Of a DNA stretch of 64,000 nt, positions 57,489 to 64,000 are shown piece after piece. A model generated the notes under the pieces. It worked only from the letters and a program-made list of their open reading frames with translations. It did not search any database and was not told where the DNA came from. The position numbers were made by a program, and so were the translations under genes. The stretch spans positions 16,020 through 80,019 of the forward strand of contig SSMV01000166.1 in NCBI GenBank assembly GCA_004799435.1, given 5' to 3'. Source of the DNA: Bradyrhizobium sp. (GTDB lineage Bacteria; Pseudomonadota; Alphaproteobacteria; Rhizobiales; Beijerinckiaceae). The first letter of the stretch is position 1. Each line of letters opens with the position of its first letter.

Positions 57489-60400
57489 TCAGCGCTTTTT
57501 CGCCTCGGCCTTGTCGGCAAGCCTGGCGATCTCGCGCATGATCGCCAGCACGCCTTCGAGGCGGTCGGCGAGATCGTCGAATTCGCCGCCGACCACGATT
57601 CGCATATCGGGGCGAACCCGCGCGTTCGGCCCTTGCGCGCCGACCCAGCGCACCAGACCGCTGGGATCGGCGAAGGAATTGTCGCGAAAGGCGAGCGTCA
57701 CGCCTTTGGCGCCGGCCTCGAGCTTCTCGACGTGAGCGCGGCGGCAGAGAACCTTGATCGACACCAGCTTGATCAGCAGCGCGACTTCCGGCGGGGGCGG
57801 CCCAAAGCGATCGACGATCTCCGCGCCCATGGCGTCGATCTCGGAATCCTCGGCAAGCGCCGACAGACGACGATAGAGGCCGAGGCGCGTCGTCAGATCG
57901 GGAATATAGCTCTCGGGGATCGTCACCGGACTGCCGAGCGAAATCGTCGGCGACCACATGTCCTGCGCCGGCTCGTCCTCGCCCGCCTTCAGCCGCTCGA
58001 TCGCGTCCTGCACCATCTGCTGATAGAGCTCGTAGCCGACCTCCTTGATGTGGCCGGACTGTTCCTCGCCCAAGAGATTGCCGGCGCCGCGCAGATCGAG
58101 ATCGTGGCTGGCGAGCTGGAAGCCCGCCCCCAATGTGTCGAGCGACTGCAGCACGGCGAGGCGCTTCTCCGCCTGCGGCGTGATCGGCTTGCCCACCGGC
58201 GTGGTGAAGATCGCATAGGCGCGCGCCTTGGCGCGCCCGACCCGGCCGCGCAACTGATAGAGCTGCGCCAGACCGAACATATCGGCGCGATGGACGATCA
58301 GCGTGTTGGCGCGGGGAATGTCGAGGCCGGATTCGACGATCGAAGTCGAGAGAAGAATGTCGTATTTGCCGTCGTAAAAGGCGCCGATCCGGTCTTCCAA
58401 TTCGCTCGCCGCCATCTGGCCATGGGCGACGACGAATTTCGCCTCCGGCACATTCTGGCGCAAGAATGCCGCCGCCTCGTCGAGATCGTCGATGCGCGGG
58501 CAGACATAGAAGGATTGGCCGCCGCGATAGCGCTCGCGCAGCAGGGCTTCGCGCACGATCAGCGCATCGAAGGGCGAGACGAAGGAACGCACCGCAAGAC
58601 GATCGATCGGCGGCGTCGCGATGATCGATAGTTCCCGCACCCCGCTCATCGCCAGTTGCAGCGTGCGCGGAATGGGCGTCGCCGACAGGGTCAGCACATG
58701 CACCTCGGCGCGCAGCTCTTTCAGCCGCTCCTTGTGACCGACGCCGAAATGCTGCTCCTCGTCGATCACCACCAGGCCGAGATCCTTGAAGCTCACGTTC
58801 TTGCCGAGCAAGGCGTGCGTGCCGATGGCGATGTCGATTGACCCTTCGACGAGGCCTTTCTTGGTCTCGCGCTGTTCGAGCGCGCCGACCATGCGCGACA
58901 ATTGCCCGACCCTGATTGGCAGGCCGGCGAAACGAGCGGCGAAGGTCTTGGCATGTTGACGCGCCAGAAGTGTGGTCGGGGCGACGATCGCCGTCTGCTT
59001 GCCATTGATCGCGGCGCAGAAGGCGGCGCGCAGCGCGACCTCGGTCTTGCCGAAGCCGACGTCGCCGCAGACCAGCCGGTCCATCGGCCGGCCGGCGGCG
59101 AGATCGTCGAGCGTCGCTCCGATCGCGCCTTCCTGATCCTGCGTTTCGTCATAGGGGAAACGCGCGCAGAATTCGTCGTAAAGCCCCTCGGGCGGAATCA
59201 ATCGCGGCGCCGAGCGCGTCATGCGCTGGGCGGCGATGCGGATCAACTCGCCGGCCATTTCGCGCACGCGCTTCTTCAGCCGCGATTTGCGGGTCTGCCA
59301 GCCGGTCGAGCCCAGGCGGTCGAGCTCGCCCTGCTCCGAGCCGTAGCGCGACAGAAGTTCGAGATTCTCGACCGGCAGGAACAGTCGGTCGCCTCCGGCA
59401 TAGTGAAGCTCGAGGCAATCATGCGGCGCGCCGGCCGCCTCGATGGTCTTCAGGCCGATGAAGCGGCCGACGCCGTGATCGATATGGACGACGAGATCGC
59501 CGGCGGTCAGCGCGGCGGCTTCCGCCAGCACATCCTGAGCGCGGCGCTTGCGTTTGGACGCGCGCACGAGACGATCGCCGAGCATGTCCTGCTCGCCGAC
59601 GATCGCCAGATCGTCGGTCTCGAAACCGCGCTCCAGCGCGATCACCGCCAGCGGCAGCGCATTGGCGCGGGCGTCTTTCGCCTGCGGCCAGGAGGAGACG
59701 AGTTCCTGGCTCTTGATCCCATGCTCTGCCAGCACATGACCGAGACGGTCGCGCGAGCCGTCGCTCCAGCCGGCGACCACCACCTTGAGCCCGCGTTCGC
59801 GTAAAGTCGCGATATGGCGCGCGACGGCGTCGAAGACATTGATGTTTTCGTCGAGCCGTTCGGGCGCGAAGTCACGCCCGACGCGGCCGCCGCAATCCAC
59901 TGCATGGGCGTCGCCAGGCAGGCCCTCGAAGGGGGCGAGCCGCGCCAGACCGCCCCGCGCCAGGCTCGCGGCGAATTCGTCGGCGGTCAGATAGAGCCGA
60001 TCGGGCGGCAAGGGCCGATAATCGGCCTTGACCGGATCCTCCTGCAGCGCGGTCCGACGCGCGGAATAATAGTCCTCGATCTGCGCGAAGCGCGCTTTCG
60101 TGACCTCCTCGACCCGGGTGTCAAGCACGAAGGGGGCGTCGCCGACATAGTCGAAGAGCGTGTCGAGCCGCTCGTAGAAGAGCGGCAGCCAATGTTCGAG
60201 ACCGATGGCGCGGCGACCCTCGCTGACCGCCTCATAGAGCGCGTCGCCGCGCGGCGGCGCGCCGAATTCGGCGGTGTAAGTCTGGCGGAAGCGGCGGATG
60301 GTCTCGCTTGTGAGGCGCGCCTCGCTGACCGGCGCAAGATCGAGCGAGCGCAACTGGCCGATGCTGAGCTGGGTTTCGGGGTCGAAAGCGCGGATCGATT

Positions 60401-61007
60401 CCAGCGTGTCGCCGAAGAAATCGAGACGGATCGGCGCCGGAGCGCCCGGGGGATAAAGATCGAGAATGCCGCCGCGGGCCGCGTAATCGCCGACGTCGCG
60501 CACCACGCCGACCCGCGTATAGGCGCTGTCGGTGAGCCATTGGGCGAGGTCGTCCATGCGCACGCTATTGCCGGGCGACGCGGAAAAAGCCGCGCCGGTC
60601 ACGAAGCTGAGCGGCGGAACCCGCTGCGTCAGGCCATTGACCGAGACGACCAGCACGCGCGGCCGCTCGATCGCACCGCGACTGCGCGCCAGCCGCGCCA
60701 GCGCAGTCATCCGCGCCGCGGATGTCGCAGCATTGGGCGAAACGCGATCATAGGGCTGGCAATCCCATGACGGGAGATAGAGCGCCTCGATCTCAGGCGC
60801 GGCGAAGGCCAGCGCATCGATCAGGCTTTGGGCGCGCGCCCCGTCGCGCGCGACGAAAACCAGCGCCGCCGCTCGCGTCTCGCCAGCGCGCGCCAGTCCG
60901 CGCGCCAATTCGGCGAGGACGAAGGCGTCAAAGCCTTCCGGCGCGCGGGAGAGCGTGAGGGCGCCCCCTGCCCCAAGGCGCGCGATGGCCCCTGTTAAGG
61001 ATCTCAC
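57489..61007 (-). CDS. mfd: transcription-repair coupling factor
   Basis: 1172 residues, GTG start overlapping the sdhE stop (GTGA). Removes stalled RNA polymerase and brings UvrA. N-terminal UvrB-like part (LYLPSWDCQPYDRVSPN), CarD/RID RNA-polymerase-binding part (TAGDLVVHIDHGVGRFIGL), the translocase VCGDVGFGKTEVALRAAF, VIDEEQHFGVGHKERLK and SATPIPRTLQLAM, motif VI QLRGRVGRAKARAYAIF, and the C-terminal TRCF domain. Full length for the family. Confidence 0.97.
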   Translation of the reverse strand: MRSLTGAIARLGAGGALTLSRAPEGFDAFVLAELARGLARAGETRAAALVFVARDGARAQSLIDALAFAAPEIEALYLPSWDCQPYDRVSPNAATSAARMTALARLARSRGAIERPRVLVVSVNGLTQRVPPLSFVTGAAFSASPGNSVRMDDLAQWLTDSAYTRVGVVRDVGDYAARGGILDLYPPGAPAPIRLDFFGDTLESIRAFDPETQLSIGQLRSLDLAPVSEARLTSETIRRFRQTYTAEFGAPPRGDALYEAVSEGRRAIGLEHWLPLFYERLDTLFDYVGDAPFVLDTRVEEVTKARFAQIEDYYSARRTALQEDPVKADYRPLPPDRLYLTADEFAASLARGGLARLAPFEGLPGDAHAVDCGGRVGRDFAPERLDENINVFDAVARHIATLRERGLKVVVAGWSDGSRDRLGHVLAEHGIKSQELVSSWPQAKDARANALPLAVIALERGFETDDLAIVGEQDMLGDRLVRASKRKRRAQDVLAEAAALTAGDLVVHIDHGVGRFIGLKTIEAAGAPHDCLELHYAGGDRLFLPVENLELLSRYGSEQGELDRLGSTGWQTRKSRLKKRVREMAGELIRIAAQRMTRSAPRLIPPEGLYDEFCARFPYDETQDQEGAIGATLDDLAAGRPMDRLVCGDVGFGKTEVALRAAFCAAINGKQTAIVAPTTLLARQHAKTFAARFAGLPIRVGQLSRMVGALEQRETKKGLVEGSIDIAIGTHALLGKNVSFKDLGLVVIDEEQHFGVGHKERLKELRAEVHVLTLSATPIPRTLQLAMSGVRELSIIATPPIDRLAVRSFVSPFDALIVREALLRERYRGGQSFYVCPRIDDLDEAAAFLRQNVPEAKFVVAHGQMAASELEDRIGAFYDGKYDILLSTSIVESGLDIPRANTLIVHRADMFGLAQLYQLRGRVGRAKARAYAIFTTPVGKPITPQAEKRLAVLQSLDTLGAGFQLASHDLDLRGAGNLLGEEQSGHIKEVGYELYQQMVQDAIERLKAGEDEPAQDMWSPTISLGSPVTIPESYIPDLTTRLGLYRRLSALAEDSEIDAMGAEIVDRFGPPPPEVALLIKLVSIKVLCRRAHVEKLEAGAKGVTLAFRDNSFADPSGLVRWVGAQGPNARVRPDMRIVVGGEFDDLADRLEGVLAIMREIARLADKAEAKKR

Positions 61008-61309
61008 GGCGCTGCGGCGTCCCTCGTCAGGGCGCTCGCGGGCGCCGATCGCAGACGGGCGAACAGCGGCGTGTCGAAATCGGCCGGCGTCGGCGCTTCG
61101 CCGGTGATCCAGCTCAACACCAGCGGATCGGGCGCATCCAGCAGACGCTCGAACTCGTCGAGCTCTTCGTCGCTCATGGCGGCTAGGTTCATGTCGGCGA
61201 ATTGGCCGAGCACCAGATCCATTTCGCGCATGCCGCGACGCCAGGCGCGAAATAAAACGCGCCGCCGCCGCGGGTCGAGCCCGGCGCTGGTAAGGTTATT
61301 GCCAGACAT
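61004..61309 (-). CDS. sdhE: FAD assembly factor SdhE (succinate dehydrogenase)
   Basis: 101 residues. The RGxxE motif that aids covalent flavination of SdhA is RAWRRGMREMDLVLGQF; EFERLLDAPDPLVLSWI is the second conserved part. The ~15-residue C-terminal tail after DFDTPLFARL is variable. It overlaps mfd by four bases, an arrangement common in alphaproteobacteria. Confidence 0.94.
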   Translation of the reverse strand: MSGNNLTSAGLDPRRRRVLFRAWRRGMREMDLVLGQFADMNLAAMSDEELDEFERLLDAPDPLVLSWITGEAPTPADFDTPLFARLRSAPASALTRDAAAP

Positions 61310-61403
61310 GATTGTCCTTTTGCGCGGCGGGCTAGGCCCGTCGCCGCGCCGGCTTATAGCCGGGCTAAGGACGATTGTCAGCCAGCGCGGGTCGCTTCGC
61401 GGG

Positions 61404-61601
61404 TCAGGATTCGGTCGACAGCTTGAGCAGCGAGGCGATAAGGCCGGTGAGCGCCCCGCCGACGATCAGCAGGCCGACAGTGTCGCTGTCGCCCGAATTG
61501 ACCACCGTCGCCGAGACCATCTCGTAGATGCGCCAACCGGCAATCGCCGCGCAGGCGGCTGCGCAGAGGCCCCAATGCGATCCTTGACGTTTTGCAATCA
61601 T
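61404..61601 (-). CDS. small two-TM membrane protein, paralogue of the one at 2459
   Basis: 65 residues. SHWGLCAAACAAIAGWRIYEM is helix 1, followed by a Ser/Asp-rich loop and helix 2 (LLIVGGALTGLIASLL). Shares the WGL start, the W-x-x-Y-x-M end of helix 1 and overall length with the protein at 2459-2668. Function unknown. It has no close partner: 94 bases before sdhE on the same strand. The ribosome site is weak, which lowers confidence. Confidence 0.55.
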   Translation of the reverse strand: MIAKRQGSHWGLCAAACAAIAGWRIYEMVSATVVNSGDSDTVGLLIVGGALTGLIASLLKLSTES

Positions 61602-61795
61602 GGCGGCATGTCCGCAGTAATCTTCGATAAACCAAGTCTGCGCATAGAAGATTGCCGCCGGCTTGCGAAAATCGTTGCAATTCTAGCTAAGGCGCGCCGG
61701 CGGGACACAACGCTTCGCCCCGCAATTCGGGCGCCGGCTCACCGCCCGCGATGATTTTCTGTGAAGCTCGGCGAAGGATGAAACTTCCTTCGCGC

Positions 61796-62746
61796 TTATT
61801 CATATCCGGCCGGCCCGCGCGGCACGATTCCGTTCGGATTGATGAACTGCAGGCTCTCGTAATAATGATGTCTGATGTGAAAATAATCGATTGTCTCGGC
61901 GACGCCGGGCCAGGCGCGAAGCTCGGCGAAGTAGCGACTAAGATGCGGGTAGTCGGCAATGCGACGCAGATTGCATTTGAACAGGCCGACATAGACCGGA
62001 TCGAAACGAACCAAGGTTGTGAACAGCCGCCAATCGGCTTCGGTGGCGCGCGCGCCGCAGAGGAAACGCCGGTCGGCGAGCCGCGCCTCCAGCCAGTCGA
62101 GCGTGTCGAACAGCGCGGTCGCCGCCTCGTCATAGGCCGACTGCGTTTTGGCGAAGCCGCTGCGATAAACGCCATTGTTGACCGTCGCATAGACGCGCGC
62201 ATTGAGCGCATCGATCTCCGTGCGCAGATCGGCGGGATAGAAATCGCCCGCCGCCGCGCCGACCCCATCGAAGGCGGAGTTGAACATACGGATGATCTCA
62301 GCGGATTCATTATTGACGATGCGCTTTCGCACCTTGTCGAACAGGATGGGGACGGTGACACGGCCGGTATAAGCCTGACGCGAGGCGCCGTAGAGCTCAT
62401 ACAGGCGCTTGGCGCCGAAGACCGGATCGGCGACGACGCCGGCGCCGGGCGCGAATGTCCAGCCGTCTTCCCTCAGCAGCCAGTTGACGACCGACAGGCC
62501 GACGATCCCCTCGAGGCCCTTGAGCGCGCGAAAGATCAGCGCGCGATGCGCCCAGGGACAGGCGAGCGACACATAGAGATAATAGCGCCCCGGCTCGGCG
62601 CGGAATCCGCCTTCCCCCGCCGGCCCGGGCGCGCCGTCGACGGTGACCCAGTCGCGAAACTGCGTCTCGGCGCGCATGAAGCGCCCGTTCGGATCGCGCG
62701 AGACCTGATCGTCGCTGCGCCACACCCCATCGACCATGACGCCCAT
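61796..62746 (-). CDS. glutathionyl-hydroquinone reductase (GST Xi class, YqjG/ECM4-like)
   Basis: 316 residues. The catalytic Cys lies in VSLACPWAHRALIFRALK; the substrate Tyr cluster is near the C-terminus (VGLFKCNLRRIADYPHL, HIRHHYYESLQFINPNGIVP). This C-P-W-A-H-R...NP-x-GIVP pair is diagnostic of GS-hydroquinone reductases that strip glutathione from GS-quinol adducts. The ATG at 62746 is behind GGAG; the in-frame TTG at 62752 is less likely. Confidence 0.93.
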   Translation of the reverse strand: MGVMVDGVWRSDDQVSRDPNGRFMRAETQFRDWVTVDGAPGPAGEGGFRAEPGRYYLYVSLACPWAHRALIFRALKGLEGIVGLSVVNWLLREDGWTFAPGAGVVADPVFGAKRLYELYGASRQAYTGRVTVPILFDKVRKRIVNNESAEIIRMFNSAFDGVGAAAGDFYPADLRTEIDALNARVYATVNNGVYRSGFAKTQSAYDEAATALFDTLDWLEARLADRRFLCGARATEADWRLFTTLVRFDPVYVGLFKCNLRRIADYPHLSRYFAELRAWPGVAETIDYFHIRHHYYESLQFINPNGIVPRGPAGYE

Positions 62747-62765
62747 GCTCAAACTCCGATGCTCG

Positions 62766-63293
62766 TCACTTCGTCTCGTTCAAGGCGGCGATCACCTGCG
62801 GCGCAAGTCGCTCGGCCAGCAGGCGATGCCCTTCAGCCGTCAGATGGATGTGGTCGGGCTGGATAAACTGGGGCGGCATGTCGCGATTGGTGTCGAGATC
62901 GACGATGGCGATGGCGCGCGCGCGAAGCTTCGCCTTCATGGTCGTGAAATCGGCGACGCCGACCGCATAATCGACATGCAGCCGCGCATCGTTCCACATG
63001 CCGCCGCCAATATCGAGAATGACCACCCGCGTGCCGGCCGGGATCGCCGCATCGAAGCGCGCCAGCATTTGCCGGCTGCCGTCGCCGGAGACGCCGGCAT
63101 TGGTCACCGCGACCGCATAGCCCTGCGCGCGGAGAATCCCCTCAAGCTGTGCCGGAAAGGCCTCAACGCGACTGACGCCGCGGCCGGCGACATTGCTGGC
63201 GCCGAAGGCGACCACCTGCGCCTGCGCCGTCGCTGCGAGACCTGCCAGCCACAGGCCGAGGGAGGCCGTCGCAACGATCCGCCGCATGGTCAT
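62766..63293 (-). CDS. exported SGNH/GDSL hydrolase
   Basis: 175 residues with a signal peptide (ending AQAQ). Block I reads VVAFGASNVAGRGV (GASN in place of GDSL), block II Gly in NAGVSGDGS, block III Asn in GGGMWNDAR and block V PDHIHLTAEGHR with the catalytic Asp and His. A periplasmic esterase/thioesterase of TesA type is likely. ATG 63293 or 63287. It lies between the GST gene and the TPR gene on the same strand, 16 bases after the latter. Confidence 0.87.
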   Translation of the reverse strand: MTMRRIVATASLGLWLAGLAATAQAQVVAFGASNVAGRGVSRVEAFPAQLEGILRAQGYAVAVTNAGVSGDGSRQMLARFDAAIPAGTRVVILDIGGGMWNDARLHVDYAVGVADFTTMKAKLRARAIAIVDLDTNRDMPPQFIQPDHIHLTAEGHRLLAERLAPQVIAALNETK

Positions 63294-63309
63294 CGCAGCC
63301 GCTCCCGCG

Positions 63310-64000
63310 TCACGATCCGGCGATCCTTTCCGCGCTTGCCAGCCATTGCCGCTCATTGGCGCGCACATGCGGTGGCGCGCGGCGCAGCGACGTGACGACA
63401 TCCTGCGCGACCGCCTGCGCCTCGGCGTCGCGGCCGAGCCGCTTCAGCAATTGCGCCAAACGCACATTGGGTTCGACGCCGGGAAAATGCTGGCTCGCCG
63501 CGCCATAGCCGGCGAGCGCCTCATCCATGCGCCCCGCCCCTTCGAGCGCGATCGCGCGCACAAGCTCGGCTTCCGGTGTTTCATATTTCGGCCAGAGCCG
63601 CTTGAGTTCATCGAATGTCGTGACCGCGCCGGCGGCATCGCCCAGGCCGAGTTGCGCCCGCGCCTTGCCGAGCATGAAACTGGGTTCGTCGCCAAGCGGC
63701 ATCGCCAGCACGGCGTTATATTGCGCCAGTGCTTCATCGAAGCGCCCGAGCGCGAGACATTCCTCGGCGAGGCTCGATCGATTGGCGACTGTATCGACAA
63801 CCGCCAGTTGGTCGCGCAATTCGCGGTAGCGGCGGCCGGGATCGAGCGCACCGGCGAGGCGGCCGCGCGCCTGGCGGGCGCGCCGCGAGCCGAGCCATTC
63901 GGGAGCCAGCTCGACGACCACATAGGCGAGCGCGCCGATCGCCGGCAGGAAAAGAATGATGAAACCCCACGGCATGAAACGGCCGGTGCGGGCGGCGTGG
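63310..64000 (-). CDS. TPR-repeat membrane protein, 5' end beyond the window (partial)
   Basis: The open frame reaches the window end; the residues before the internal Met (HAARTGRF then MPWGFIILFLPAIGALAYVVVE) look like the middle of a PLDc_N-type two-helix anchor, so the true start lies outside. The rest (DQLAVVDTVANRSSLAEECLALGRFDEALAQYNAVL, DELKRLWPKYETPEAELVRAIALEGAGRMDEALAGY, in 30-34 residue units) is tetratricopeptide. A membrane-anchored scaffold is likely; the function is unknown. Confidence 0.82.
   Translation of the reverse strand, partial: HAARTGRFMPWGFIILFLPAIGALAYVVVELAPEWLGSRRARQARGRLAGALDPGRRYRELRDQLAVVDTVANRSSLAEECLALGRFDEALAQYNAVLAMPLGDEPSFMLGKARAQLGLGDAAGAVTTFDELKRLWPKYETPEAELVRAIALEGAGRMDEALAGYGAASQHFPGVEPNVRLAQLLKRLGRDAEAQAVAQDVVTSLRRAPPHVRANERQWLASAERIAGS

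Overview
The window is about 64 kb of G+C-rich chromosome from an alphaproteobacterium, most likely of the order Hyphomicrobiales (Rhizobiales). The evidence is a CpdR cell-cycle response regulator next to an MmgR/alpha-r8-type small RNA, HrcA/CIRCE control of groESL, a ROSE-like RNA thermometer before a small heat-shock gene, an egtB-egtD ergothioneine pair and alpha-type housekeeping genes. A Beijerinckiaceae/Methylocystaceae-like genus is possible but I cannot prove it. Most of the window is ordinary core genome. I see no phage, transposase, rRNA, tRNA or CRISPR array.

Layout. 0-8 kb: the tail of an FAD oxidoreductase, a coupled phospholipid trio (CDP-alcohol phosphatidyltransferase, acyltransferase, CdsA-like), a two-TM miniprotein, a DUF1266 protein, galK-galT and an aldo/keto reductase. 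8-18 kb: dnaE, egtB-egtD, a histidine phosphatase, a PfkB kinase with an aldolase-like partner, and NnrU. 18-25 kb: an SDR with a PAP2 phosphatase, argG, three tandem copies of an unknown exported protein, a MerR regulator divergent from a Cys-rich small protein, and a DEAD-box-type helicase with a DEVD motif. 25-32 kb: lipB, a divergent SSS-like transporter, hisN, the MmgR-like sRNA, N-formylglutamate amidohydrolase, cpdR and a PH-domain protein. 32-33 kb: one AT-rich SIR2-like gene. 33-41 kb: groES-groEL under CIRCE, an SbmA/BacA-type ABC protein, a META protein, hsp20 and a threonine-aldolase-like enzyme. 41-50 kb: gltB-gltD, UspA, a lone substrate-binding protein and an outer-membrane barrel. 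50-64 kb: aroC, TauE/SafE plus a ThDP enzyme, hrcA, HdeD, a Gfo/Idh oxidoreductase, sdhE-mfd, a GST-type hydroquinone reductase, an SGNH hydrolase and a TPR protein cut by the window end.

A heat-shock theme links distant genes: HrcA (53.9 kb) should bind the CIRCE element before groESL (33.1 kb), while the small Hsp at 38.2 kb appears to be controlled by RNA melting. The best candidates for something undescribed are the isolated AT-rich SIR2-like gene (possible stand-alone defence), the triplicated exported protein family, the aldolase-like/PfkB pair (a possible unknown phosphosugar route) and the MerR-linked Cys protein. None of these is proven to be a new system.
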